This document shows, piece by piece, positions 23,802 through 33,715 of a DNA stretch of 64,000 nt (its first letter is position 1; each line of letters opens with the position of its first letter). Below the pieces are notes generated by a model. That model was not told where the DNA came from and made no database searches. It worked only from the letters and a program-made list of their open reading frames with translations. The DNA comes from Hyphomicrobium sp. D-2 (GTDB taxonomy: Bacteria > Pseudomonadota > Alphaproteobacteria > Rhizobiales > Hyphomicrobiaceae), in NCBI RefSeq assembly GCF_029872155.1, contig NZ_JARXLA010000008.1, forward strand, positions 436,501 to 500,500, read 5' to 3'. The translations under genes were made by a program, and so were the position numbers.

Positions 23802-26396
23802 TCAGCCCCGGCCGCCGGAGCCGTCACGACCGGAAACGAGGATCTCGCGTTTTCCGGTGCTGCTTGCGGCGCTGATCAGACCTTCGCTTTCCATGCGCTC
23901 GATCAGATCGGCGGCGCGATTGTAGCCGATCGACAGCCGTCGCTGGATGTAGCTAGTCGACGCTTTGCGATCGCGCAGCACAATGGCGACGGCCATGTCG
24001 TAGATGTCATCTTCGCTTGCGGTGCGCGGGTCGGAACCGGCTTCGTCTGCTGCGGGCGCGGTGTCGGTGATGCCATCGACGTATTGCGGTGTGCCCTGCT
24101 TGCGCAGCGCTTCGACGATGGATTCCACTTCCTCATCCGAAACGAACGGTCCGTGCGCGCGCACGATCTGACCGGTGCCGAGCGAGTAAAGCATGTCGCC
24201 CTGCCCCAGAAGCTGTTCGGCACCCTGCTCGTTCAGGATCGTGCGGCTGTCAATCTTCGATGCCACCTTGAAGCTGATGCGAGCCGGGAAGTTGGCCTTG
24301 ATCGTGCCGGTGACGATGTCAACCGACGGACGTTGCGTTGCCATGATGAGGTGGATGCCGGCGGCACGCGCCATCTGTGCAAGACGCTGAATGGCAGCTT
24401 CGATTTCCTTGCCGGCAACGATCATCAGGTCAGCGAACTCGTCCACCACCACGACGATGTACGGCATCGTTTCAGCGGCAACTTCCTGCTGTGCGTAGAT
24501 GGCTTCGCCGGTGCTTTCGTTGAAGCCGGTCTGCACCGTGCGCGTAAGCTGTTCGCCACGGCTCTGCGCCTTCTTCACGCGGGCGTTGAAGGCTTCGATG
24601 TTGCGAACCGACAGCGCGGCCATGCGCTTGTAGCGTTCTTCCATTTCGCCGACGACCCAGTTCAGGGCCGCGACGGCCTTGTGCGGATCGGTGACGACAG
24701 GCGTCAGCAGGTGCGGAATGCCGTTGTAAACCGACAGCTCCAGCATCTTCGGATCGATCATCAGCATCCGGCAATCTTCCGGCGCGCGCTTATAGAGCAG
24801 CGACAGGATCATCGCATTGACGCCGACCGACTTGCCCGAACCGGTGGTGCCGGCAACCAGCAAATGCGGCATGCGTGCAAGATCCGCGACGATGGGATCG
24901 CCACCGATGGATTTGCCGAGCGCCATCGGCAACGCGGCTTCGGATGCGCTGAACGTGTCGGCTTCGAAGATGTCGCGCAGATATACGGTTTCGCGGCGCA
25001 CGTTCGGCAGCTCGATGCCGATCACGTTGCGGCCAGGAACGACCGCAGCGCGGGCCGAGGTGACGCTGAGCGAGCGTGCGATGTCTTCAGCCAGCGCCAC
25101 CACGCGTGATGACTTGGTGCCGCGTGCGGGTTCAAGTTCAAACAGTGTGACGACCGGACCGGGCTTGATCTCGCGCACTTCTCCTTTGATGGAGAAATCG
25201 GCCAGCACTTCTTCAAGCAGGCGTGCAGTTCCACGCAGCACGGACTGCGTGAACGTTGGGCCCTGCTTTCCGGCAGGGGGCCGGCGCAGAAGGTTCATCG
25301 CGGGCGGGCGATACGAAGCCGGGGCGCGGGCGGCAACGCCACCCAGAAGCCCTGAGCGCTTCGCCGTCTTCGCCGCCTGTTCGCGCTGCTTGGTTACGAT
25401 TGCGGGCAGGTCTTCGGAGTCGTCAGGTTCAGCGACAACGCGCGGCGCATTGGCGGGCGCAAAGCGCTGTGCAATGGCACGGCTTTCAGCGTCGGTCGTG
25501 TCATCGAAACCGATGTCATCGTGATCGCGTACGGCGTCGGTTGCGATGGCGTCGGTCAGTGAGCGTGGCGGCTGCGCCGGATGCATGATTTCTGTATCGG
25601 CGTCATCCGGCATGGCGCGTTCGAACTTGGCCGGTCCGGGAAGGAACGGCTCGCGACGGCGCGCGATAGGCGCTTCATTGTCAGTTGCGTAGACCGGCTG
25701 CATCGGCGCCGCAGTTGCTGGCTGGAACACCACCGGCGAACGGGCGAAATACTGGCCCAGCCATTCCGGCATCAGCGGACCACGGCTGCGCGAAACGCGG
25801 CGGCTGCGATCCAGCAGGCGATTCAGGTCTTCGCGTTCCAGGCCGATGCTGTAGCCGAGCACGGCGAAACCGGCGAGGAAATAGATAAACCCGGCGAGTG
25901 GCATCGCGGCGGATGCACCGACGAGATCCAACGCGGTAGCGGTCAGCTTATAAACCCAATCGCCAACGATGCCACCGAAGCTGTGTCCGAAGGGCCAGGT
26001 AGCGGAAAGCGGCAGAGCTGCGAAGCCACCGGCCAGAAGCAGAACCGCGAGCGGGAAAAGGCTTGTCTTCTTGCGGCTGGCGGAAATGCGCTCAGCCAGC
26101 ATCAGTTCGATGCCCCAGAACATGGGCGCAAGCAGCAGAAACACGCCGGCAAAGCCGAGAGTGTTCAGCAGCACATCCGCGAAGATGGCGCCGGCCGCTC
26201 CTAATGCGTTGGTGGGATCGCCATGGGCGGCGTGCGTGAGGCTCGGGTCGGATTGCGACCACGTCAGCAAGCTTGCCCAGGCTGCAGCGACGCCGATGAG
26301 AGCCATCAGCCCAGCTACGCGGATCATCCAGCCGATCAGCCGATCTTCCAGGTCTGGTGGAAGAAGGCGTCTCGGGTCATGCGACTCGAGCGACAT
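23802..26396 (-). CDS. ftsK: DNA translocase FtsK
   Basis: Septal DNA pump that aligns and unlinks chromosome dimers at division. 864 aa: four N-terminal membrane helices (about residues 21-45, 68-92, 105-125 and 160-182), a linker of roughly 200 residues, then the alpha/beta motor with Walker A AGTTGSGKSVGVNAM near residue 515 and Walker B VVVVDEFADLMIV near 650. The C-terminal gamma winged helix has STSYIQRRLSIGYNRAADLI, which reads KOPS. The ATG at 26396 begins 15 bp after the aminotransferase stop, so the two are likely cotranscribed. Confidence 0.97.
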   Translation of the reverse strand: MSLESHDPRRLLPPDLEDRLIGWMIRVAGLMALIGVAAAWASLLTWSQSDPSLTHAAHGDPTNALGAAGAIFADVLLNTLGFAGVFLLLAPMFWGIELMLAERISASRKKTSLFPLAVLLLAGGFAALPLSATWPFGHSFGGIVGDWVYKLTATALDLVGASAAMPLAGFIYFLAGFAVLGYSIGLEREDLNRLLDRSRRVSRSRGPLMPEWLGQYFARSPVVFQPATAAPMQPVYATDNEAPIARRREPFLPGPAKFERAMPDDADTEIMHPAQPPRSLTDAIATDAVRDHDDIGFDDTTDAESRAIAQRFAPANAPRVVAEPDDSEDLPAIVTKQREQAAKTAKRSGLLGGVAARAPASYRPPAMNLLRRPPAGKQGPTFTQSVLRGTARLLEEVLADFSIKGEVREIKPGPVVTLFELEPARGTKSSRVVALAEDIARSLSVTSARAAVVPGRNVIGIELPNVRRETVYLRDIFEADTFSASEAALPMALGKSIGGDPIVADLARMPHLLVAGTTGSGKSVGVNAMILSLLYKRAPEDCRMLMIDPKMLELSVYNGIPHLLTPVVTDPHKAVAALNWVVGEMEERYKRMAALSVRNIEAFNARVKKAQSRGEQLTRTVQTGFNESTGEAIYAQQEVAAETMPYIVVVVDEFADLMIVAGKEIEAAIQRLAQMARAAGIHLIMATQRPSVDIVTGTIKANFPARISFKVASKIDSRTILNEQGAEQLLGQGDMLYSLGTGQIVRAHGPFVSDEEVESIVEALRKQGTPQYVDGITDTAPAADEAGSDPRTASEDDIYDMAVAIVLRDRKASTSYIQRRLSIGYNRAADLIERMESEGLISAASSTGKREILVSGRDGSGGRG

Positions 26397-26411
26397 ATCG
26401 AACGTACTCTG

Positions 26412-27632
26412 TTACGCAAGAACTACTACTAATCGTTCGAGCGCCTCGCCGACCGTCGCTGGGTCACGGACAAGAGCCAGTCGCAGATAATCTGCTCCAG
26501 GATTGGTTCCGTCACATCCGGCCTGTGCCAGAAAGGCGCCAGGAAGCACCTTGACACCGGCACGTTGCCATAAGGTTACCGTAGCCTCACTTGCACCGCC
26601 GAAATTGTTCACATCGAGCCAGAGAAAGAAGCCTCCGGCCGGCCGCTGGTAACCGTAACGGCCCTGCAAAATGCGATCGCAGACATCGTATTTCTGCCTG
26701 TATGCAGCGCGGTTTGCTTCCACGTGCACTTCATCCGACCACACGGCGGCGGAGGCGTGTTGCGTCGGGCCGGGCATCTGCGGCGCGACCATGTTGCGGA
26801 TCTCGCCGAACGTGTCGATGAAGCTGGCATCGCCCGCACAGAAGCCCGAGCGCAGGCCGGGCAGGTTCGATCGCTTGGACAGCGAATTGAACACCACGAG
26901 ATTGCTGAACCGCTCCGGCGTTTGCGCGGCAACTTCAAGCGCGCCGGCGGGCGGGGTGGTGTCGTAGATCTCCGAATAGCATTCGTCGAAGAACAGTATG
27001 AAGTCGTAGGCGCGGGCGAGGTCGAGTGCGCGCTTGATATACTGCGCATCGGCAACGGCGCCCTGCGGATTGGCGGGCGAGCACAGATAGAGCGCGGCGG
27101 TGCGTTCGAGCAGGGCTTTATTCTGCGCCAGCGCTTCCAGATCAGGCAGATGGCCGGTGGCGGCTGTGGCGTTGAGATAGACCGGCTCGGCGTTGGTTGC
27201 CAACGCGCCGCCAACGTATGCGCTGTAATACGGATTGCACATGAGAACGGCGGGCCGCGAGACATTCGCCTTGCGCCCAACTGCGGGTAAAGCCGCTAAA
27301 AACAAGCCTTCGCGCGATCCGTTGATGGGCAGGATCTCGCGCTCGGGGTCCGGTGCAGCGTTCGCGCCGAAGCGTTTTGCTGCCCAGCTTGAAATCGCGT
27401 TGCGCAGTTCGCCGGTACCGCGGATCGGCGGATAGTTGGCGTATGCCGTTTGAACTTCCAGAAGTTTTTCAGTGACGAACGGCGGCATCGGCTCGCGCGG
27501 CTCGCCAATCGTCAGGTCGATGACGTTCGCATGTCCGGCCGGGGTATCACCGAGCAGCTTGCGCAGTTGCGTGAACGGAGAGAGCACTGCGCCGTTGGCG
27601 AGTGCTGCAAGGCCGGATGGCGAAGTGGTCAT
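26412..27632 (-). CDS. class I/II aminotransferase, DapC-like
   Basis: PLP-dependent aminotransferase of 406 aa. Substrate end: LTIGEPREPMPPF; the PLP lysine is in FNSLSKRSNLPGLRSGF; the PLP-phosphate and pyridine contacts are in SPANPQGAVAD and FILFFDECYSEIY. A C-terminal LRLALV holds the carboxylate-binding Arg. Similar genes next to ftsK in Hyphomicrobiales are often annotated as succinyldiaminopimelate or aspartate aminotransferases. A role in lysine synthesis is possible, but specificity is not readable from the sequence. Confidence 0.87.
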   Translation of the reverse strand: MTTSPSGLAALANGAVLSPFTQLRKLLGDTPAGHANVIDLTIGEPREPMPPFVTEKLLEVQTAYANYPPIRGTGELRNAISSWAAKRFGANAAPDPEREILPINGSREGLFLAALPAVGRKANVSRPAVLMCNPYYSAYVGGALATNAEPVYLNATAATGHLPDLEALAQNKALLERTAALYLCSPANPQGAVADAQYIKRALDLARAYDFILFFDECYSEIYDTTPPAGALEVAAQTPERFSNLVVFNSLSKRSNLPGLRSGFCAGDASFIDTFGEIRNMVAPQMPGPTQHASAAVWSDEVHVEANRAAYRQKYDVCDRILQGRYGYQRPAGGFFLWLDVNNFGGASEATVTLWQRAGVKVLPGAFLAQAGCDGTNPGADYLRLALVRDPATVGEALERLVVVLA

Positions 27633-27761
27633 GGCAATCTACGGTGCGATCTTCGGAAAGCGTTGCGGACGCTGAACAGCATCCCGCCGCCAATAGCGGC
27701 GAGACGGGGCAGCGTCTACGGAAGTTTGGCCGTGCGCAAGACATTCCGTCGGCAGCAACCG

Positions 27762-27890
27762 TCAAACCTGGCTGGCCTTCAGCAGGTTTTCCATAACGCT
27801 GACATTGCTTCCCAGGCGCAGAGAGCCGGTGCAGCCCGACAACTGCACAGCTACAGCGGTCAAAAGGACGGCAGCGAGAACTCGGTACAT
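27762..27890 (-). CDS. small lipoprotein
   Basis: 42-aa precursor, MYRVLAAVLLTAVAVQLSGC, with a lipobox LSGC followed by TGSLRLGSN and MENLLKASQV. Signal peptidase II processing would leave about 23 residues anchored by the lipidated Cys. GGAG lies seven bases before the ATG at 27890. It is 129 bp upstream of the aminotransferase start, on the same strand. It resembles entericidin-size lipoproteins only in size. Confidence 0.6.
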   Translation of the reverse strand: MYRVLAAVLLTAVAVQLSGCTGSLRLGSNVSVMENLLKASQV

Positions 27891-28174
27891 ACGCATCTCC
27901 GAAACACTATTCGGCCGGTCATCGGCGGTGCTCGGAGGGTGAATAATTTTGGTTAAGAAAAGATGGACGGCGTGATTATTCCGAAACCAAAATAAGCAGG
28001 CGCACACATTGTTCGCACCTGCAGCAATTCGGTGGCGGAGCCTGGGCGGTTTGGCGAGTCTCGCTATTCCAGTGCGCGGCTTGCCGCGCCCGCTGCCAAG
28101 GTGGGCTCGGCGACTGAAATCCCCGTCCGACAAACCCGCACCTATGCTCAGTTGCCTTTTCAGGAGCATAGATC

Positions 28175-28606
28175 TTGCCGATCGTCAGTTACGCCCGCGG
28201 TGTTCTTGCCATCGCCCAGACCGTCCATTGCTGGCTTGCCATCCTCACCGGCCTGGACGAAGCGCGGCGTGTCCGTCTGGCGGGCTATGCGGAAAGGATC
28301 GCCACCACATTGGAGCGAGCCGGCGAGGCCTTGCGTCGGCTGGAAGCCAATCCGGTGGATCGATCAGCCCGGGCACAGGCGGTGCGGGAACTGGGCCGCA
28401 TTGCCGGCTACATAGACACCATGGTCGGTGCGCTGGAGCAGCAGCTTGACGGGCGCAAGCTTGCGGGGGTTAAAAGGCGGCTTGAGGTGCTTCGACCTGG
28501 CGAACTGCACAGAAATGTGGTGGCTGGCCGCAAGCCCAAAGACCTTGATCGCCTCGCCTCGGCTGAAGGCTATTTCAGAGCCCTGGCTGATGGCCTCAGA
28601 ATGTGA
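28175..28606 (+). CDS. hypothetical alpha-helical protein
   Basis: 143 aa, not recognised. One weak hydrophobic stretch lies near the start (ARGVLAIAQTVHCWLAILTG); the rest is a predicted helix-rich region with Arg/Glu/Ala repeats (LAGYAERIATTLERAGEALR, LGRIAGYIDTMVGALEQQL). The start is a TTG at 28175 with AGGAG eight bases upstream. It ends 19 bp before leuD on the same strand, so cotranscription with leuD is likely. Confidence 0.6.
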   Translation: MPIVSYARGVLAIAQTVHCWLAILTGLDEARRVRLAGYAERIATTLERAGEALRRLEANPVDRSARAQAVRELGRIAGYIDTMVGALEQQLDGRKLAGVKRRLEVLRPGELHRNVVAGRKPKDLDRLASAEGYFRALADGLRM

Positions 28607-28625
28607 AAGGCGCTGAAGAGCGAGC

Positions 28626-29231
28626 ATGGAAAAGTTCACGACGCTCACCGGGGTTGCCGCGCCGCTGCCGCTGCGCAACATCGACACCGACATGATCATC
28701 CCGAAGCAGTTCCTGAAGACGATCAAGCGCACCGGGCTTGGCAAAAGCCTGTTCTACGAGATGCGCTACGATCAGGAAGGCAAGGAAATCCCGGATTTCG
28801 TGCTCAACCAGCCGGCCTATCGCAAGGCCACCATTCTGGTGACCGGCGAGAACTTCGGCTGCGGTTCCTCGCGTGAGCACGCGCCGTGGTCGCTACTGGA
28901 CTTCGGCATCCGCTGTGTCATTGCCGCCGATTTCGCCGACATCTTCTATAACAACTGTTTCCAGAACGGCATTCTGCCGATCAAGCTGCCGCAGTCTGAA
29001 GTCGACAAGCTGATGGACGATGCCAGCCGGGGCGCCAATGCAACGCTGACGGTTGATCTGGAAGCGCAGGAAATTCACGGCCCCGATGGCGGCGTCATCA
29101 AGTTCGAAATTGATCCGTTCCGCAAGCACTGTCTGTTGAACGGGCTGGATTCCATCGGTCTGACGCTGCAGAAGAAGTCGGAAATCGAGACGTTCGAGAA
29201 CACAGTTTCAGCTGCACGCCCGTGGCTTTGA
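28626..29231 (+). CDS. leuD: 3-isopropylmalate dehydratase small subunit
   Basis: Swivel-domain subunit that with LeuC isomerises 2- to 3-isopropylmalate in leucine synthesis. Conserved parts: [49 protein letters not shown] and the C-terminal [17 protein letters not shown]. Length is 201 aa, as usual. leuC and leuB are not in the window, so the leucine genes are dispersed. Confidence 0.96.
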   Translation: MEKFTTLTGVAAPLPLRNIDTDMIIPKQFLKTIKRTGLGKSLFYEMRYDQEGKEIPDFVLNQPAYRKATILVTGENFGCGSSREHAPWSLLDFGIRCVIAADFADIFYNNCFQNGILPIKLPQSEVDKLMDDASRGANATLTVDLEAQEIHGPDGGVIKFEIDPFRKHCLLNGLDSIGLTLQKKSEIETFENTVSAARPWL

Positions 29232-29285
29232 TTGAATAGTCATCGCGCGGACGCCTGAAGCTGACATTTGATAACGGGGGAACGA

Positions 29286-29681
29286 ATGGCCAAACCGATC
29301 CATATGATGGTGCGCGTATTGGATGAGGCGCGCAGCGTTGATTTCTATCGCAAGGCATTCGGGCTGGAAATTTCCCAGCGGGTCGACTTCCCCGATTTCA
29401 CGCTTGTTTACATGAAGGGCGAGCAGTCGCCCTTCGAAGTCGAGCTGACAATCAACAAGGGTCGCGCCGAGCCCTATGCGCTGGGTGACGGCTACGGCCA
29501 CGTTGCTTTTGTTGTCGATGATCTCAGTGCTGAGCATGCGCGCATGCAGTCCGCCGGGCTATCGCCGAAGGACATCAAGACAATGACGCATGAGGGGCAG
29601 CCGTTCGGTCAGTTCTTCTTCATCGAAGATCCGGATGGCTACAAGATCGAGGTGCTCCAGCGGGGCGGTCGCTTCAACTGA
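29286..29681 (+). CDS. VOC-family protein, lactoylglutathione-lyase-like
   Basis: 131-aa glyoxalase-fold protein. The first beta-alpha-beta module has HMMVRVLDEARSVDFYRKAF with the first metal His; the second has GYGHVAFVVDD and FFFIEDPDGYKIEVLQR with the His and Glu ligands expected of glyoxalase I. GGGGG precedes the ATG at 29286. Methylglyoxal detoxification is likely but not certain. It is 54 bp after leuD on the same strand. Confidence 0.8.
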   Translation: MAKPIHMMVRVLDEARSVDFYRKAFGLEISQRVDFPDFTLVYMKGEQSPFEVELTINKGRAEPYALGDGYGHVAFVVDDLSAEHARMQSAGLSPKDIKTMTHEGQPFGQFFFIEDPDGYKIEVLQRGGRFN

Positions 29682-29719
29682 GTTGAGGCGATGCGCTACC
29701 CCGCTGTGCGTTTGCAAAA

Positions 29720-29983
29720 TCAATAGTCGTAATACGATCCATAGCGAGGCGGATTGCGCAGCGAACGCGGCGTTTTCTGCGGCCACTGCGCACCCAGGTT
29801 GCGCATGTAGGATTCCTGGCTCGGCTGGCACCAGATGTTGCCGTAGAAGCCGAACGGTCCATTGTAGGGGCGGCAGCTGTCAGCGGTACGATAGGCGCGG
29901 CCGTTGCGACCAGCATCCGCCGTTTGAACGCCCATGGCGCACGTCAGCCCCACAGCCAAAGCGCTGGCAATAATTGCACGCAT
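29720..29983 (-). CDS. small secreted protein of unknown function
   Basis: 87 aa with a signal peptide (MRAIIASALAVGLTCAMGVQ, cleavage near TADA). The mature part is aromatic-rich and has two cysteines: SCRPYNGPFGFYGNIWCQPS, followed by SYMRNLGAQWP and a C-terminal RYGSYYDY. Conserved spacing suggests one disulfide in the periplasm. It is convergent with the VOC gene. Confidence 0.65.
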   Translation of the reverse strand: MRAIIASALAVGLTCAMGVQTADAGRNGRAYRTADSCRPYNGPFGFYGNIWCQPSQESYMRNLGAQWPQKTPRSLRNPPRYGSYYDY

Positions 29984-30156
29984 GCTTGTCTCTCCCGCTG
30001 CATGATGTTGCGGCGGTTTTATCCGCCATCCATCGAGGCATATTACGCATGGTGCGTTGCAATCCCGCTCGCGAGGGAAAGCGGATTTTGCGCAAAATTG
30101 TTTTCAAGCTTGATGGGTTGGGAAAGCAAAAATTAGGGGCTGGCGTTGCGTGGCAG

Positions 30157-30699
30157 TCAGGCGCGCGCCGCCCGCGCCTCAGCCAGCGCGCCAGAAAGAA
30201 AATGGCAGAGGTCACGGCGCTCGTCATCGGTGAGGAAGCGTGCGAACGCGAACTCCTGACCGTGCGAGGCCAGCCGCAGGTCGGTGGTGCCCTGCGGATT
30301 TTGGGCTAGCCGGACGCGCACCCAGTAGGGATTGAATTCACGGCTTTCCTGCTCGCCTGAAGGATAAACTCGCGTGATGGTGAGGAGTTGTCGGTTGAGA
30401 TCGATGCGCTCGTGGAGGTTGGCCGCGCGATAGTTCAGCCGAAAGGCGACATAGACGAGCAGGATGTCGAGCCCGAAAAAGCCGAAAACCGGCCAGGCTC
30501 CTTTGAGCAGAAATATCACTCCGGTAACAAGGCTCACGACCCCAAGAGCGATCATCAGGTTGCGAAAGCCCTTGAGGCTCAACGATCTGTGCGGATACAG
30601 CAGGAGTTGCACCGAACCTGGATCGGAGTGCTGCAGATCGGCATTAGGTTGTGCAGTTCCCTGGTGAGGAACGTTGTTTGGCTCGTGATCGTGGCCCAT
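30157..30699 (-). CDS. DUF2244 membrane protein
   Basis: 180-aa protein of the alphaproteobacterial DUF2244 family: LYPHRSLSLKGFRNLMIALG opens the domain, with two membrane helices (about residues 50-70 and 78-98), then ERIDLNRQLLTITRVYPSG and FNPYWVRVRL. The ATG at 30699 is preferred to an open frame reaching 30741. It is divergent from nth with only 28 bp between the starts, a pairing seen in related genomes. Function unknown. Confidence 0.85.
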   Translation of the reverse strand: MGHDHEPNNVPHQGTAQPNADLQHSDPGSVQLLLYPHRSLSLKGFRNLMIALGVVSLVTGVIFLLKGAWPVFGFFGLDILLVYVAFRLNYRAANLHERIDLNRQLLTITRVYPSGEQESREFNPYWVRVRLAQNPQGTTDLRLASHGQEFAFARFLTDDERRDLCHFLSGALAEARAARA

Positions 30700-30727
30700 G
30701 TTGCAAGCCTTGCGTGGGGAACCGTTT

Positions 30728-31585
30728 ATGAAGAGCGTCAATCGGGCTGACCGTCAAGCCAACGCGGCGAATCCTAAAACAACTATAAAATCGGAGACGT
30801 CTGCAGTGGCGGGGCGGGGCAAGCGGCGTCGGCCGGCCGAGGGCGAGCCTGTGTCAGCCGTAAAAGCGGGTGCATTGGCGACCAAGAAGAAGCCATCGGT
30901 GCCGGCTAAGACGCGGTCGCCTGTGCGACAGCGCAGCCGAGGCCGCACGCGATTGAGTCCTGAGGCCATCGAAGAAATGTTTCACCTGCTGGAGCAGGAT
31001 AACCCGGAGCCGAAGGGCGAGCTGGAATACGTCAATCCGTTCACACTGCTTGTCGCCGTTGTGCTGTCGGCGCAGGCCACGGACGCTGGCGTGAACAAGG
31101 CAACGCGGGCCCTGTTCAAGATCGCCGATACACCTGAGAAGATGGTACGGCTGAGCGAAGAAGGCATCCGCGAATACATCAAGACCATTGGGCTCTATCG
31201 CAACAAGGCGCGCAATGTGCTGGAGCTGTCGCGTCAACTTATCGCTAACCATGGCGGTGAGGTGCCGCGGGCGCGCGAAGCATTGGAAGCCCTGCCGGGT
31301 GTTGGCCGCAAGACCGCGAACGTTGTTCTCAATATTGCATTCGGCGAACCGACGATGGCGGTGGACACGCACGTGTTCCGGATTGCCAACCGGACGGGCC
31401 TTTCCAGTGGGCGTAACCCGCTTGAGGTTGAGGAGGATCTCTTGCGCGTTATCCCGCAGCGATATGCTCTTCACGCCCACCACTGGTTGATCCTGCTGGG
31501 ACGTTATGTCTGCAAGGCGCGTAAGCCTGAATGCCCCCGTTGTGTCGTTCGGGAAATATGTCTTTTCGAGCCGAAAACGATGTAG
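30728..31585 (+). CDS. nth: endonuclease III
   Basis: Base-excision repair glycosylase/AP lyase for oxidised pyrimidines. An unusually long basic N-terminal extension of about 70 residues (Lys/Arg/Ala/Ser-rich) precedes the core. Core motifs: LLVAVVLSAQATDAGVNKAT, the helix-hairpin-helix LPGVGRKTANVVLN with the catalytic Lys, VDTHVFRIANR with the catalytic Asp, and the [4Fe-4S] ligands C-x6-C-x2-C-x5-C in CKARKPECPRCVVREIC. Length is 285 aa against about 211 in E. coli. Confidence 0.95.
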   Translation: MKSVNRADRQANAANPKTTIKSETSAVAGRGKRRRPAEGEPVSAVKAGALATKKKPSVPAKTRSPVRQRSRGRTRLSPEAIEEMFHLLEQDNPEPKGELEYVNPFTLLVAVVLSAQATDAGVNKATRALFKIADTPEKMVRLSEEGIREYIKTIGLYRNKARNVLELSRQLIANHGGEVPRAREALEALPGVGRKTANVVLNIAFGEPTMAVDTHVFRIANRTGLSSGRNPLEVEEDLLRVIPQRYALHAHHWLILLGRYVCKARKPECPRCVVREICLFEPKTM

Positions 31586-31867
31586 GCGGATTGGGTAAGT
31601 CCGGCGATACAAAATGTGATTGCGACAAAGGTTGTAGGACTCGGCTGTAATTAATCATTGACATGATGTGACAGGCAAAAAACCCCTGATTATCGGGGTG
31701 TATCGGTGCCCGGTTGTTCAGAATGGTTACCGCAATAGGGCCGATTTTCGCGAAACGCCCCCTATCTGCTTAAGTCAACGCATACGGATGGATGCGTATC
31801 GTCCGCGGAATGGGCCACATACCGTTGCTATGCAACGCGGTAGCGTTGTGGAGGGGCATTCGCTTCA

Positions 31868-33667
31868 ATGGGTAACACACCCGCATTCAAACAACCTGAC
31901 GCCGAGCCGTCAGCCGCCGATGCTTCTGATTGGGAGACAACAGCTCTCCTTAAGGAGCAGAAGCGCTCGCTTGAGCAGATCAACAGCTGGTTCGAGGTGG
32001 CGCTGAACAACATGGTTCGCGGTTTGTCGATGTTCGACGCGGACCAGAGACTGGTCGTCAGCAACAAGAGCTATCGCGAAATTTACTCTCTGCCTCAGGA
32101 GCTGACCCAGCCAGGTACGCATCTGGGCGACATCGTGCGTTATCATGTGCGTTCCGAAACCGGCCGCGAAAATTTTAACGAAACGGCAAGCTTCTCGCGC
32201 TGGCTGGCGCAGCATATGGAGATGATTGCCGACGGCCGTTCGTTCACGAAAGTGCAGCAGCTTCGTAACGGCCGCACGCTTCTGGTCACCTACCAGCCAT
32301 TGGCAGAAGGCGGGTGGGTCGACATTCAAGAAGATATAACCGAGAAGCGCCGCACCGAAGAACGGATCGAATGGCTTGCGCATCACGATGCGCTGACGGG
32401 AGTGGCCAATAGATTCCATTTTCGTCAGACGTTCGAAGCCGCGTTGGCTGATCTGGGCGCTGGCGAGCACCTGGCGCTCCACTGGCTCGACCTCGACGAA
32501 TTCAAGGAAGTCAACGATACGCATGGGCACCCGATAGGCGACGCCTTGCTGAAGGCGGTTGCGCAGCGTCTGCGCGCAAGCATCCGCAAGAGTGATTTTC
32601 TGGCCCGTCTGGGTGGCGACGAGTTTGCGATCATTCAACGTGGTGACGTGAACTGTGATCAATGCGAGCGGCTGGCAGAGCGCATTCTCACCGCGATAAA
32701 TCGGCCATACAGTATTCTGGGGCATGCGATCAGCGTCAGCGCCAGCATCGGCATTGTGCGCGCGCCCGCGCATGGCAACTCGCCCGATGAATTGCTGAAG
32801 AATGCAGATGTCGCGTTGTATAATGTGAAGTCGGCAGGCCGCTGCGGTTACGAGCTGTATCAATGCGGTTGCGGACGCCACGTTGAAGCGCAGCGTCGGC
32901 TTGAGGTCGATATTCAGGATGCGCTACGTAACAAGCAGTTCGAGCTGCACTACCAGCCGATTCTTAATCTCAAATCCAACAGCGTCACCGGCTGCGAGGC
33001 ACTTCTGCGTTGGCAGCATCCCGATGACGGGCTGGTAGCAGCGGGCACGTTCATGCCGCTTGCCGAGAGAACCGGCGCCATCGTTGATATCGGCAAATGG
33101 GTTCTGCAGCAGGCCTGTCGCGATGCGATGCGCTGGTCGGATGATCTGGCTGTTACGGTCAACGTGTCGATGCTGGAATTCGACAGCGGCACTCTCACGT
33201 CGACGGTGCAGCAGGCCCTTGCAAGCTCGGGGCTGGCGGCTGGGAGACTCGAGCTTGAAGTTGGGGAAACCCTGCTTGCTCGCGACAAAGGGAATTTGCG
33301 CGCGACGCTGCAGGAGCTGAAGCAGCTTGGCGTGACGATTGCGCTCGACAGCTTCGGCAAGGATGCGGGCGCCCTTACGGCTCTGCGTGCGTTCCCGTTC
33401 AATAAGGTCAAGATCGATGGAGATCTTGTGCGGGAAGCGGCGCTAAACCGGGACAACGTTGCCATCATCCGCGCAGTGGCCACGCTGGCGGAAACGCTGG
33501 GCATGGGCGCAGTCGCAAAGGGCGTTGAGACACTGGATGAGCTTGATGCGGTGACGCGCGCCGGTTGCAGCAAGGCACAAGGCTATTTTATCGGTCGGCC
33601 CGTTCCGATCGAACAGCTTGATGCCATGCTTTCGGAATGCACGCTGCGCCGTCCCTGCGCAGCATAA
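31868..33667 (+). CDS. PAS-GGDEF-EAL cyclic-di-GMP signalling protein with degenerate EAL
   Basis: 599-aa soluble regulator. PAS domain at about 40-160 (EVALNNMVRGLSMFDADQRL). GGDEF domain at about 175-335: WLDLDEFKEVNDTHGH and the active motif RLGGDEFAI near 249, with an RxxD inhibitory site (RKSD) five residues before it, so cyclase activity is expected. EAL domain from about 350: CEALLRWQHP and VNVSM are intact, but the DDFG motif reads LDSFGKDAG and AEGVET reads AKGVET. This loses an Asp ligand and a catalytic Glu, so phosphodiesterase activity is doubtful. Nothing adjacent indicates its input. Confidence 0.92.
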   Translation: MGNTPAFKQPDAEPSAADASDWETTALLKEQKRSLEQINSWFEVALNNMVRGLSMFDADQRLVVSNKSYREIYSLPQELTQPGTHLGDIVRYHVRSETGRENFNETASFSRWLAQHMEMIADGRSFTKVQQLRNGRTLLVTYQPLAEGGWVDIQEDITEKRRTEERIEWLAHHDALTGVANRFHFRQTFEAALADLGAGEHLALHWLDLDEFKEVNDTHGHPIGDALLKAVAQRLRASIRKSDFLARLGGDEFAIIQRGDVNCDQCERLAERILTAINRPYSILGHAISVSASIGIVRAPAHGNSPDELLKNADVALYNVKSAGRCGYELYQCGCGRHVEAQRRLEVDIQDALRNKQFELHYQPILNLKSNSVTGCEALLRWQHPDDGLVAAGTFMPLAERTGAIVDIGKWVLQQACRDAMRWSDDLAVTVNVSMLEFDSGTLTSTVQQALASSGLAAGRLELEVGETLLARDKGNLRATLQELKQLGVTIALDSFGKDAGALTALRAFPFNKVKIDGDLVREAALNRDNVAIIRAVATLAETLGMGAVAKGVETLDELDAVTRAGCSKAQGYFIGRPVPIEQLDAMLSECTLRRPCAA

Positions 33668-33715
33668 GGGCTGAGATTGGCGCCGGTCAGCTTGTGACCA
33701 GCGCCATCGCCCTGT

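Noticed and set aside
31676-31700. AAAAAACCCC...GGGG hairpin after nth, considered as a minus-strand terminator
   Set aside because: Stem of only four to five pairs, and no minus-strand gene ends nearby.
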